Assembly (NCBI GenBank): GCA_964543795.1
Contig: CAZIZN010000013.1
Coordinates: 1-64,000 of the forward strand
DNA: 64,000 nt
Source of the DNA: JACKIC01 sp964543795
GTDB taxonomy: Bacteria > Planctomycetota > UBA1135 > UBA2386
Direction: 5' to 3'
The notes under the pieces were generated by a model that worked only from the letters and a program-made list of their open reading frames with translations, was not told where the DNA came from and did not search any database. Below, one piece after another: positions 7,855 through 16,248 of this stretch. The stretch's first letter is position 1. Each line of letters begins with the position of its first letter. Both the position numbers and the translations under genes were made by a program.

Positions 7855-9462
7855 ATGAACGACACGATCAAGATCATCCTCGCCACTCTCGAGACGGGCC
7901 GGCCCGAGCTCCAGGTCGCAGCTGCCCAGATCCTCGGCGAGTTGCGACCGAAGGACGCCGCCATCGTGCGGGCTCTCGCGGCGTCGATCGGGCGTTCGGC
8001 GGTGCTCGGTCGCTTCGCCCTCGATGCGCTCGCCAAGATCGGCTCGCACGAAGCGCGTGCGGCGATCGCCGAAGCGATGCTGGCCCACGAATCGCTCGCG
8101 GACCACGCGGCGATGCTGCTGATCGAGGCGCGCGAAGCGGCGCACGACGTGCTGATCGCCCTGCACCCGGCGGCCTCCCCCGAACAGCGCGGTCGCATCC
8201 TGCAGATCCTCGTGCGGGCCCCGAGCAAGGCGGTGGCCGACGTGTTCGTGCACGCTCTGCTCGAGCCCGAGGTCGGTGATGCGGCGGCGCGGCTCATCCT
8301 CGATTCGGCGCGGCAGGCCGATGCCTGGAGCCCGCCTGCGCGCGAGGCGCTCGGCAAACGGCTCGGTGCAGCGTTGGCGGACTTCGCGACGTTGCCCGAA
8401 GCCAGCGTCGTCCGCCTCGTCGAAGTCCTGCACGCCGTCGATCCGGTGGGCTCGCGCGGCGCGCTGGCGAAACTCGCGGCACCCGGCCAGCCCCTGCTGG
8501 TGCGCGCCGCGGCCCTGCGTTCGCTGCGCGGCAGCAAGCTCTCGGCGGGCCAGGTGCAGGAGTTCCTGGCGATGCTCGAGGATCCCGCCCAGCGCGAGCT
8601 GCACGACGCGGTCCGCGACGTGCTCGGCGATCTGCCCGAGGTGCCCAAGCCGCTGGTGCTCGTGTTGAAGCGGCTGCTCGCGGCCCGGCATCCCGAGCAG
8701 CGGCTGTTCGCGCTGCGCATGCTGCGCACCGCGGGCGGACTCGACATGGCGAAGATCGCCATCAAACACCTGGACCACGAGGACCCGCGCTTCGTCGCCG
8801 CCGCGGCCGAGGCGCTCGCGCACAACAAGCAGGCGGTCGAACCGCTCGTCCGCCTGCTGCTCACCTCGCGCGACCCTGCGCTGCAGCGGGCCGTCGCCGG
8901 CGTGCTCGTGCGCCTCGGCGCGCACGTCCCGCCGCGCACGCAGAAGGCGCTCGGCGAGAAGGCTGTGAAGCTGCTGTCGACCAACACGAGGCTCGGCGAC
9001 CTGATCCTCGACACGGTGCTCGCCATCGGCGGGGCCCGGATCGTTCCATCGATCGTCGAGAAGGCCGTGCGCATGCGGCGTGCGCGGCGGCATCCCGAGG
9101 CGCTGCACCTGCTCGCGAAGGTCATGGCGTCGGAGCACGGCACCGCCGAGGCCCGGTACCAGCTGGCGTTGACGCGCCTCCTGGTCGATCTGGCGCGGCC
9201 GCAGGCCGAAGCTCCCGCTGGCGGCGATCCGACGATGGGCTTCTTCGCGGCATTGATCCGCGACGGCTTCCCGCTCGGCGATCGCTTGCGCAAGGAAGCG
9301 GCCGTGACGGCGGACGCGCTGCTGCGCATCGCCATGCACTTCGCTCGCAGCGTGGGGCCCGAACGCCGCTTCGGCACGGATCTCCTCCAGCATCTCGCGA
9401 CGCGCACGAAGGGCCACGCCGGCGACGAGGCGAAGCTCGCCCTGCGCGCGGTCGGCACCTGA
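7855..9462 (+). CDS. HEAT-repeat protein
   Basis: 535 residues, almost entirely helical. Degenerate 30-40 residue HEAT-like units run through it, for example PELQVAAAQILGELRPKD near the N-terminus, HPEQRLFALRMLRTAG and PRFVAAAAEALAHNKQAV in the middle. There is no signal peptide, so it is probably a cytoplasmic scaffold or binding protein. HEAT repeats mediate protein-protein contacts and do not define a reaction. The ATG at 7855 is the first plausible start. It converges with psd (18 bases between the stops), so nothing suggests an operon partner. Function unknown. Confidence 0.85.
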   Translation: MNDTIKIILATLETGRPELQVAAAQILGELRPKDAAIVRALAASIGRSAVLGRFALDALAKIGSHEARAAIAEAMLAHESLADHAAMLLIEAREAAHDVLIALHPAASPEQRGRILQILVRAPSKAVADVFVHALLEPEVGDAAARLILDSARQADAWSPPAREALGKRLGAALADFATLPEASVVRLVEVLHAVDPVGSRGALAKLAAPGQPLLVRAAALRSLRGSKLSAGQVQEFLAMLEDPAQRELHDAVRDVLGDLPEVPKPLVLVLKRLLAARHPEQRLFALRMLRTAGGLDMAKIAIKHLDHEDPRFVAAAAEALAHNKQAVEPLVRLLLTSRDPALQRAVAGVLVRLGAHVPPRTQKALGEKAVKLLSTNTRLGDLILDTVLAIGGARIVPSIVEKAVRMRRARRHPEALHLLAKVMASEHGTAEARYQLALTRLLVDLARPQAEAPAGGDPTMGFFAALIRDGFPLGDRLRKEAAVTADALLRIAMHFARSVGPERRFGTDLLQHLATRTKGHAGDEAKLALRAVGT

Positions 9463-9480
9463 TCCGCGGCGCGAGCGCCG

Positions 9481-10251
9481 TCAGCCGACGGCTTCGCCCA
9501 TGCGCACGCGCCGATCGGGGGGCTGGTCGGCGAAGGCGGGGCCGTTGCTGCCGATGACGACGACGACCGTCGAGCCGAACCCGAACTGACCTACCTCGTC
9601 GCCGGCGCGGATCCTGCCGCCGGCGCGCGTGATCGAGGTGTCGCCGACGTTGTAGGCGCCGACCAGGACGATGGCTGCGGCGGTGCCGCCGTCGAGCCGG
9701 CAGCGGAACACGTGCCGACTGTTGCGCACGAACAGGCGGTCGATGCAGCGCACGGCGGGCGGGTTGACCGGGAACAGCGTGCCGGGGAGCGCGGTGACGC
9801 GTTCGATCTCGCCCCCGAACGGTGCGTGCACCCGGTGGTAGTCGCCCGGCGCCAGGTAGATCGTCGCCTGGCTGCCGTCCGCGAGGGCCGCGGCGAGGTC
9901 GGCATCGCCGAGCAGGTCGGCGAGTTCGTAGTCGCGGCCCTTGACCTGTGGCAGCCGGCTGCCGACGAGCGGGCCGGCGGTGACGATGCGACCGTCGCAC
10001 GGCCAGACCAGCGCGGTGTCCGCGACGGGCCGCGCGCCCTCGCGCAGTGCGCGACGGAAGAACTGCTGCAGGCTCCGGAACCCCTCCGGGGGATCGGCCG
10101 CTTCGTCCAGCCGGGCACCGTAACGGCGGGCGAACCAGCCGTAGAAGCCGGGGCGCAGACCGCGCGGCAAGGGCGTGCGGGTCAGCAGTCCGCAGAGCCG
10201 CGACAGCATGACCTTGGGCAGTGCGGTCAGGACGAGGCGGCGGAGGGACAT
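9481..10251 (-). CDS. psd: Phosphatidylserine decarboxylase proenzyme
   Basis: Makes phosphatidylethanolamine from phosphatidylserine at the membrane. The 256-residue proenzyme shows the family landmarks: FFRR near residue 68, WPCDGRI, YLAPGDYHRVHAPFGG, and the self-cleavage motif GFGST near the C-terminus. Cleavage is expected before Ser227, which becomes the pyruvoyl prosthetic group. The start at 10251 (MSLRRLVLTALPK) gives the normal length of the PSD-B class, and the first helix is amphipathic. The frame is open far upstream, but that sequence is low-complexity and unlike the family. Phosphatidylserine synthase is not in this window. Confidence 0.94.
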   Translation of the reverse strand: MSLRRLVLTALPKVMLSRLCGLLTRTPLPRGLRPGFYGWFARRYGARLDEAADPPEGFRSLQQFFRRALREGARPVADTALVWPCDGRIVTAGPLVGSRLPQVKGRDYELADLLGDADLAAALADGSQATIYLAPGDYHRVHAPFGGEIERVTALPGTLFPVNPPAVRCIDRLFVRNSRHVFRCRLDGGTAAAIVLVGAYNVGDTSITRAGGRIRAGDEVGQFGFGSTVVVVIGSNGPAFADQPPDRRVRMGEAVG

Positions 10252-10332
10252 CGACGAGAGCAGGTTGTCGGGGATGGCGGTCGCACGCGCAAGCCGAAGC
10301 CTGCCGTTGCCGTCGGCGCTGCGGCGGCGACA

Positions 10333-10878
10333 ATGCCCGGCATGGGTGGCAAGCGGATCGTGGCGGCGTGCGGTGTCCTGTGGGCCGCGACGGCGGCGTG
10401 CGGAACGGAAACCAAGGCGGCGGCGCGGGAGAACGAACTCGTGCTCGAAGTCGGCGGCGACAGCGGCTCCTTGCGACAGGCGCTCGCCGCGCGCGGCATC
10501 GTCATCGGCCCGCCGCAGTTCGTGCGCTCTCCCGACGGCGTCCCCGACGGCGTCGGGACGCCGGAGCCTTCGCCCTCGGCGCCCGCGCCGCAGCCGGCCG
10601 TGCCGGAGCCGGCCGTGCCGCAGCCGACCGTGCCGGCACCGCAACCGGCCGTGCCGCAGCCGGCCGAAGTGCCGCCGCCGGGGCCCGCCTACCGCGTGGT
10701 CGAGCTCGGACGCCATCAGACGCTCATCCAACTGGCCAAGCAGCACCTCGGCGACGGCAACCGCTTTCGCGAGATCCTCCAACTCAACGGCTGGACGGAT
10801 AGCGACGCGCGGCGACTGCCCACCGGACAGAAGGTGCGCATCCCGACGGGGCCGCCTCCGGCGCGCGCCAGCCGATGA
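10333..10878 (+). CDS. Secreted LysM-domain protein with proline-rich linker
   Basis: About 181 residues. The N-terminus (MPGMGGKRIVAACGVLW, then a short hydrophobic stretch ending in AAC) looks like a signal peptide, possibly with a weak lipobox; an ATG at 10342 is an equally good start. The middle (about residues 75-115) is a Pro-Ala repeat of the type PAVPxPxVPxP, a flexible linker. The C-terminal 60 residues form a LysM-like module: YRVVELGRHQTLIQLAKQHL, then ILQLNGW and LPTGQKVRIP. LysM binds peptidoglycan-type polymers, so the protein probably sits on the cell wall. It is divergent from psd, and its stop overlaps the trmO start (ATGA). Confidence 0.8.
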   Translation: MPGMGGKRIVAACGVLWAATAACGTETKAAARENELVLEVGGDSGSLRQALAARGIVIGPPQFVRSPDGVPDGVGTPEPSPSAPAPQPAVPEPAVPQPTVPAPQPAVPQPAEVPPPGPAYRVVELGRHQTLIQLAKQHLGDGNRFREILQLNGWTDSDARRLPTGQKVRIPTGPPPARASR

Positions 10879-11402
10879 CGGACGCGACCGGGTTCGTGGT
10901 GCGCCCGATCGGCACCGTGCGCACCGCGCAGCAGTTGCACCATGAGGCGCCTCGCCAGAGCGGCCTCGGCCGCGGCGGGGACGGAGCCATCCACGTGCGC
11001 CAGGGGCTGCAGAACGCCCTCGCGGATCTCGACGGCTTCAGCCATCTCTGGGTCGTGTTCTGGTGCCACCTCGCACGCGGCTGGAAGTCCCGCGTGGTGC
11101 CGCCGCGCGACACGGCCAGCCGCGGCCTGTTCGCGACCCGCGCCCCGCAGCGCCCCAATCCGCTCGGGCTCTCCTGCGTGCGCCTGCTCCGCATCGAGAA
11201 GCGCGTGCTGCACATCGCCGACCACGACCTGCTCGACGGCACGCCCGTGCTCGACCTCAAGCCGTACTTGCCCTACAGCGACGCCGTGCCCGACGCGCGG
11301 ATCGGCTACGTCGCCGACCTGCCCGCGGGCGGGGACGACCACCGCGCGTGGTGGATCGAGAAGGGCCTGCCGCCGCCGCGCCGCTACCGGGAGCGCGAGT
11401 GA
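10875..11402 (+). CDS. trmO: tRNA (adenine(37)-N6)-methyltransferase TrmO (TsaA/YaeB)
   Basis: 175 residues. TrmO methylates N6-threonylcarbamoyladenosine at position 37 of certain tRNAs, using S-adenosylmethionine bound by a beta-barrel fold. Family features seen are VVRPIGTVRT at the N-terminus, FSHLWVVFWCH, the central RGLFATRAPQRPNPLGLS signature and LDGTPVLDLKPYLPYSD. The ATG overlaps the stop of the LysM gene by 4 bases, so the pair is translationally coupled although the functions look unrelated. It converges with argJ. Confident in family. Confidence 0.92.
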   Translation: MTDATGFVVRPIGTVRTAQQLHHEAPRQSGLGRGGDGAIHVRQGLQNALADLDGFSHLWVVFWCHLARGWKSRVVPPRDTASRGLFATRAPQRPNPLGLSCVRLLRIEKRVLHIADHDLLDGTPVLDLKPYLPYSDAVPDARIGYVADLPAGGDDHRAWWIEKGLPPPRRYRERE

Positions 11403-11418
11403 CGCACGGTCGCGCCGC

Positions 11419-12603
11419 TCACGTGCGGTAGTCGGCGTTGATCTGCACGTAGTCCTTGGTGAGGTCGCACGTCCAGACGTCGGCGGACGCCGAACCGACG
11501 CCGAGGTCCACGCCGAGCACGACCTGCTGCCCGTCGACGAGGTGGCGGTGCGCCAGTTCCTCGCGCTCGGGATGGCAGGTGCCGCCGGCGAACAGTTCCG
11601 CGGGGCCGATCCAGACACGTGCCTTCTGGGCCTCGAACGGCACGCCGGCTCGACCGGCCGCGGACAGGATGCGGCCCCAGTTCGGATCGAGCCCTGCCAC
11701 GGCGGTCTTCACGAGCGGACTGGTGGCGATCACGCGCCCGACGCGCGCGGCCTCGGCCTCGTCGCGCGCGCCGCGCACCTCGACGGTGACGAGCCGCGTC
11801 GCGCCTTCTCCGTCGGCAGCGAGCTGGCGCGCGAGATCGCTGCCGATCGTCGTCAGGAGCCGTTCCACGGCCGCGGTCGCGGTGCCGCTGCGGCCGCTGG
11901 CGAGCAGGACCAGCGTGTCGTTCGGCGAGGTGTCGCCGTCGACCGTCGCGCGATGGAAGCTGCGGTCGGCGACGCGCTGCAGCATCGCTGCGGCGGCGGC
12001 ACCCGCGTTGCCGTCGGTCAGCAGGACCCCCAGCATCGTGGCCATGTCGGGATGGATCATGCCCGAGCCCTTGGCGAAGCCGGTGGCCGCGATGCCGTCG
12101 GCCGCGGCGAACACCGCCTTGGGATAGCTGTCCGTCGTCATGATCGCGCGCGAGAAGGCGCGGGCGCCGCCAGGGCTGACGGCGGCGAGCAGCGCGTCGA
12201 GATGGGCGACGATGCGTTCCTTGGGCAACGGCGCGCCGATCGGTCCCGTGCTCAGCATCAGCACCTGCTCGACCGGGCAGTCGATCCGGCGCGCGAGTTC
12301 GCGGCAGCACAGGCGCGCGTCCTCGATGCCCTGCGGCCCCGTCGCGCAGTTCGCGTTGCGCGAATTGACGAGCACGGCGCGCACGAGCCCGCCGCTGCTT
12401 CTCAGGTGCTCGCGGCAGACGTGCACGTGCGCGCCGACCAGCATGTTCTTCGTGTAGATCGCCGCGCCCGGCACGGGCGCGTCTGCCAGCAGCAGCCCGA
12501 GATCGAGCTGCCCGTTCTTCTTGAGGCCGCAGTGCAGGCCGTGGGCGCGGAAGCCGGGCGGCAGTGGGACGTGGTCTGGGATCGGTGCCAGCTGGACGGT
12601 CAT
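11419..12603 (-). CDS. argJ: Glutamate N-acetyltransferase / amino-acid acetyltransferase ArgJ
   Basis: Recycles the acetyl group in arginine synthesis: acetyl is moved from N-acetylornithine to glutamate, and some ArgJ also use acetyl-CoA. 394 residues, normal length. The self-cleavage motif GMIHPDMATML is intact, with Thr189 expected to become the N-terminal nucleophile of the beta chain. Other family signatures are NSRNANCATG, STGPIGAPLP, DGDTSPNDT and the C-terminal DYVQINADYRT. The gene lies 7 kb from the main arginine operon and lacks any ARG-box-like palindrome upstream. It starts 11 bases after the stop of the large secreted metallopeptidase-like gene, so it may share that transcript. 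Confidence 0.96.
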   Translation of the reverse strand: MTVQLAPIPDHVPLPPGFRAHGLHCGLKKNGQLDLGLLLADAPVPGAAIYTKNMLVGAHVHVCREHLRSSGGLVRAVLVNSRNANCATGPQGIEDARLCCRELARRIDCPVEQVLMLSTGPIGAPLPKERIVAHLDALLAAVSPGGARAFSRAIMTTDSYPKAVFAAADGIAATGFAKGSGMIHPDMATMLGVLLTDGNAGAAAAAMLQRVADRSFHRATVDGDTSPNDTLVLLASGRSGTATAAVERLLTTIGSDLARQLAADGEGATRLVTVEVRGARDEAEAARVGRVIATSPLVKTAVAGLDPNWGRILSAAGRAGVPFEAQKARVWIGPAELFAGGTCHPEREELAHRHLVDGQQVVLGVDLGVGSASADVWTCDLTKDYVQINADYRT

Positions 12604-12614
12604 CGCGCGCAGGT

Positions 12615-15600
12615 TTATCCGCCGCTGCGGCTGCGGAACAGGCGAGCCCACTTCTGCACGCGGCTGTGCACGGCCACATCGCCGATCTCCGCGGCGGCGC
12701 GCAGGAGGCCCAGGTGGTCGACGAACAGCACGAACGGATAGTGGCCCTGCAGCGGCGCGCCGACGCGGTGCTCGACGACCGCCGGCGCGGCGCCCAGCAC
12801 CTGGCTCACCTCGCGCAGCGCGGCCTCGCGCTCTCCGGCGGGGGCGTCGGCGGGTAGCGCGAGTACCACGGTCTGCGGGTGTTCGATGCGCTCGGCGAGC
12901 AGCTTCGCGATCACCGGCAGCGCGCGCGGCAGCCGCTGCGCCACGGCGCCGTCCTCGGCGCGCGGCAACCAGACCACGAGGGTGCCTGCGGGCCCGAGCG
13001 GCAGGCCGTGCGTGGGCCGCAGCAGCAGGTCCTCGAGGCCCGCGGTCGGTTGCCTGGCGACGTCGAGCCCCCGGGCCGCCGGATCGCCCGGCGCCAGCAG
13101 CTGCAGCGTCGGTTGCTGGACCCTGATCGCGCCGGCGTGCACGGCGAAGCCGACGTGGCCTTCGATCGGCGTGCCGTCGTGCGTGGCGTAACGGCACACG
13201 GCCTCGCCGTCGATCTCGACGAGCGTGTGCGGACCGCGGACGTACAAGGCGTAGTCGAACCAGGAGCGACCGACGGCGAGTCGGTGCGTCGCGTTGGGAG
13301 CGGTGCCCGGCAGCGCGCCATCGCGCTCCATCAGCCCCCGCAGGCGGAACTCGACGTGGCCGCCGTCCCGATCGTCGCCGCGCCTGCCCGCCGCGTAGTC
13401 GAAGTCGCCACTCGTGAACTCGAGGCGCAGGTTGCGGTCCCTGCGTTGGTGGCCGAAGACCAGGGCGCCGTCCACGTAGGAGGTCGTGAAGTGGACTCGA
13501 CCCCGCAGCACGTAGTCGCCCGGGCCGTGCCAGGCGACGGAGTGCACGAAGGCGTTGCGCGATTGCGCGGCGCGATCCACCGTTCCCGTGCCCTCGCGCG
13601 GCTTCTCGCGGCCGACATGCACATCGCCGTCGGGCGTCGTGAACCAGAGTCCCGCGTGGCGGCGCTCGTCGAAGTGCAGCAGGGCCGTCTCGGTGAACCC
13701 GTGGCCGCCGAGGTGCGCAGGCACGCTCGGCGGCGCGCCGCGGACCGCCGCTGCGGCCGGCGTCGCGAACAGGGCCGCGAGACGCGAGTGCTCTGCGGCG
13801 AGGGCTGCGGCCGCAACGGTGGCGCCGGCCCGATCGAGTGCCGCCGACCGCGCCGCGACCGCGGCCAGCAGGGCGGCGACGGCAGGCAGCGTCCGGGCGG
13901 GAACGTCCACCGCCGCCTCGAGCTGCGGGAAGCGTTGCCGCACGAGCGCGGCGAACGCCGCCGTGGCCAGCCCGTTCCTGCCAGCGCGCAGCGAGGCGAG
14001 GATCGCGGCGGCAGTGGCGGGCTGCCAGCCGTCGACCTCGAGCGACCACAGCCCTGCCGCGAGCGCGCCGGCACGGTCGCCGGCCTCGTGCAGCAGGTGC
14101 GCGGCCGTCGCCGCGTGCCCCTGGCCGAAGAACGGCTCGCTGCGCTGCCGGGCCCAGGACCAGGTCGGCTCGTCGAGCACCAGCGGCGCGTCGTCGCCGG
14201 GCCCGAGGTCGCCGTAGCGGCCGACCCATTCGTGATCTGCGGGTCGTCCACGAGTCCACTCCGCGCAGCCGCGCAGGAACGACTGCCACGCCGCGAGGAA
14301 TGCGTCGAACGAGGCGGCGCGACCTGCCTGCCCGTCGCAGAACACCTGGGTGAAGTAGCCGAGGGGATCCCGCATGCCGGCGCGCGCGTTCCGTTCGTAG
14401 GTCGCGAGCGCCTCGCGGTAGGGCCACGGCCCGCCGGGTGGGTGGCCGCGCAGGAACGCGTAGAGGGCGTAGCCCACAGGGTAGTTGTCGCGGTAGTCCT
14501 CGACCTTGCCCTGCAAGAGCGCTTCGAAGCGGGCGCGGTCGCCGTAGCCCTTGTCGTGAGCGGTCGCGACCGCGCCGCGGTCGAGGAAGTCCTCGACGAA
14601 CTGCACGTCGCTCGCGCGGCCGTAGTGGGCCGCGGTCCAGCTCGCGTGGCCCTCGCCGTACCAGGCGCCCAGGAACGGCCGCAGGACGCCGTCGAACCGG
14701 TGCGTGAGCTCGTGCGTCAGCGTGCGGCCGAGTCCGGGCAGGTTGCCCCACGCGAACCGCACCGTCGTGCGGTCGCCGGCCTGGAAGCCACCGGCCCACC
14801 AGTGCGGGGTGCCGTCGGTCTCCATGTCGGTGTGGTCGGGCACGATGCGGACCAGCCCGGGGCGGTCCTCGAACGGGTCGCTGCCGTAGTGCGCGACGAG
14901 GCGGGCGTGGTGGAGTTCGATCGTGCGTGCGACACCGAGCAGCGTGCCGTGGCCGCAGGTGGTCTCGATGCGGTAGCGGCCGCCCGGGCTCGTGGCGACG
15001 GCGGGGTGCAACCAGGAGCGGTGCGCGGCCGTGAAGGCTTCGGCGGCGGCGACGTCATGCGCCTCGAGTTCGGCCACGGTCCAGACTCGAGCGGCATCGA
15101 GCCGTTCGCGTTCGACGCGGAGGATCCACTCGCGAGCTGCTGCAGCCGCTTCGTCGAGCGGTCGGCGATCTGCCGGCAGCGTGCCCAGTCGATCGGGCAG
15201 GTCGGCCTGCCGCTGCAGGCCGACGAGCACGCGCGCGGCTCGCAACGCCCGGTCCGCAGCAGCGGCGTCCATCGCCGTCCCGGCGCCGAGCAGCGCCCGC
15301 AGGGAGTTCAGGATCGCGGTGTGGTCGGCCACGAAGCCGCGTGCGACCGCGCCGATCGCCGGCCCGTGCTGGCCGAGCAGGTGGGGGGCGCCGTCGCCGA
15401 TCTGCAGGGCGAGTTCCGCAGCCCAGCGCACGATCACCGCGCGTTCGCCCGCGGGTGTGGCGCCGGACTTCTGCTTGCCCACGAAGCGTTCGAGTTCGGC
15501 CATCGCGGCGCTGCGTTGCACGAACAGCCGCGAAGCTTCGGCAGCGGGCTCGACCACCTCCTTGCGCCCCGCGATCTGCTTGCGCTGCGCGGGCGACAGG

Positions 15601-15953
15601 TTCTGCTTGCCCCGCGCGTCCGTCGAGCTGCGCACCCAGCGCTCGGTCCACAGCGCGAGCAGGTCGGTGTCGTCCGTGCACGCGAGCACGACGTCCTGCA
15701 GCAGTGCCGGGGACGCGGGGTGGTACTCGAGGGCGGCGAGCAGGTGCCGTCTGGCCTCGTCCAGCTTGCCCGCGGCCAGCGCCTGCCGGGCCAGCTGCCA
15801 GCGCAGATCCGCGGGCGACCCGGGTGCCGGCGCTGCCAGGAGCGTGGTCAGGTCCGCGGGCATCGGCGCCCCCGGTGGGCACTGTGCCACCAGGGGACCG
15901 GCACAGCCGAGGACGACCACGAGGAGGCGAGCGGCGCGCATGCGTGAGGGCAT
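12615..15953 (-). CDS. Large secreted HExxH protein with lectin-like and thioredoxin-like regions
   Basis: About 1112 residues with a signal peptide (MRAARLLVVVLGCAGPLVAQC; this second Met at 15941 is an equally good start). The N-terminal half has TPR-like helices (LDEARRHLLAALEYHPASPA). Around residue 414 the motif HELTH, with AWYGEGHASW about 15 residues later, resembles gluzincin peptidases of the MA clan, where the second motif supplies the third zinc ligand. Around residues 770-970 there is a beta-rich segment (GPGDYVLRGRVHF, LEFTSGDFDY, HTLVEIDGE) like DUF1080/concanavalin-fold domains. The last 110 residues (AGTLVVWLPRAEDG, YPFVLFVDHLG) look like a thioredoxin fold without its CxxC. 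Substrate unknown. argJ follows after 11 bases. Confidence 0.8.
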   Translation of the reverse strand: MPSRMRAARLLVVVLGCAGPLVAQCPPGAPMPADLTTLLAAPAPGSPADLRWQLARQALAAGKLDEARRHLLAALEYHPASPALLQDVVLACTDDTDLLALWTERWVRSSTDARGKQNLSPAQRKQIAGRKEVVEPAAEASRLFVQRSAAMAELERFVGKQKSGATPAGERAVIVRWAAELALQIGDGAPHLLGQHGPAIGAVARGFVADHTAILNSLRALLGAGTAMDAAAADRALRAARVLVGLQRQADLPDRLGTLPADRRPLDEAAAAAREWILRVERERLDAARVWTVAELEAHDVAAAEAFTAAHRSWLHPAVATSPGGRYRIETTCGHGTLLGVARTIELHHARLVAHYGSDPFEDRPGLVRIVPDHTDMETDGTPHWWAGGFQAGDRTTVRFAWGNLPGLGRTLTHELTHRFDGVLRPFLGAWYGEGHASWTAAHYGRASDVQFVEDFLDRGAVATAHDKGYGDRARFEALLQGKVEDYRDNYPVGYALYAFLRGHPPGGPWPYREALATYERNARAGMRDPLGYFTQVFCDGQAGRAASFDAFLAAWQSFLRGCAEWTRGRPADHEWVGRYGDLGPGDDAPLVLDEPTWSWARQRSEPFFGQGHAATAAHLLHEAGDRAGALAAGLWSLEVDGWQPATAAAILASLRAGRNGLATAAFAALVRQRFPQLEAAVDVPARTLPAVAALLAAVAARSAALDRAGATVAAAALAAEHSRLAALFATPAAAAVRGAPPSVPAHLGGHGFTETALLHFDERRHAGLWFTTPDGDVHVGREKPREGTGTVDRAAQSRNAFVHSVAWHGPGDYVLRGRVHFTTSYVDGALVFGHQRRDRNLRLEFTSGDFDYAAGRRGDDRDGGHVEFRLRGLMERDGALPGTAPNATHRLAVGRSWFDYALYVRGPHTLVEIDGEAVCRYATHDGTPIEGHVGFAVHAGAIRVQQPTLQLLAPGDPAARGLDVARQPTAGLEDLLLRPTHGLPLGPAGTLVVWLPRAEDGAVAQRLPRALPVIAKLLAERIEHPQTVVLALPADAPAGEREAALREVSQVLGAAPAVVEHRVGAPLQGHYPFVLFVDHLGLLRAAAEIGDVAVHSRVQKWARLFRSRSGG

Positions 15954-15980
15954 GTTGCCCGGCTCGTCCCGACGCGGGAA

Positions 15981-16096
15981 GGGCTCAGCGCCGGCCGCCG
16001 CCGCAGCGGGCTGGTTGCTGTGTTCCGCGCGCGGTCGTGGTCCGCGTTGCGGCGGCGCCCGGAGGATGCTGATCTGGGCCGGCCGTTGCGGCCGGC
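15981..16096. repeat. Distal copy of a 116-bp tandem duplication
   Basis: Near-identical to 16128-16243 (about six mismatches in 116). It includes a hairpin (GCCGGCCG-TTG-CGGCCGGC, 16078-16096). Immediately to its right, 16100-16135 matches 33 of 36 bases of the coding sequence near the 3' end of the neighbouring lipoprotein gene (16273-16308), so the repeat derives from that gene's tail plus its downstream hairpin. Confidence 0.9.
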
Positions 16097-16127
16097 GCCG
16101 AAGTGCAGTTCGTGCGGCGGCGAGCGC

Positions 16128-16243
16128 GGGCTCAGCGCCGTGCGACGCCGCAGCGGGCTGGTTGCTGCGTTCCGCCGGCGGTCGTGGTCCGCGTTGCGGC
16201 GGCGCCCGGAGGATGCTGATCTGGGCCGGCCGTTGCGGCCGGC
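16128..16243. repeat. Proximal copy of the 116-bp tandem duplication
   Basis: Sits directly downstream of the stop codon of the glycine-rich lipoprotein gene, offset by 147 bases from the distal copy. It ends, in the gene's direction of reading, with the terminator-like hairpin at 16225-16243. Confidence 0.9.
16225..16243 (-). terminator. GC-rich hairpin downstream of the glycine-rich lipoprotein gene
   Basis: A perfect 8-bp stem, GCCGGCCG and CGGCCGGC, with a 3-base loop begins 6 bases after the stop. There is no U-tract. It is repeated at 16078-16096 as part of the tandem duplication. Confidence 0.5.
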
Positions 16244-16248
16244 ACAGA

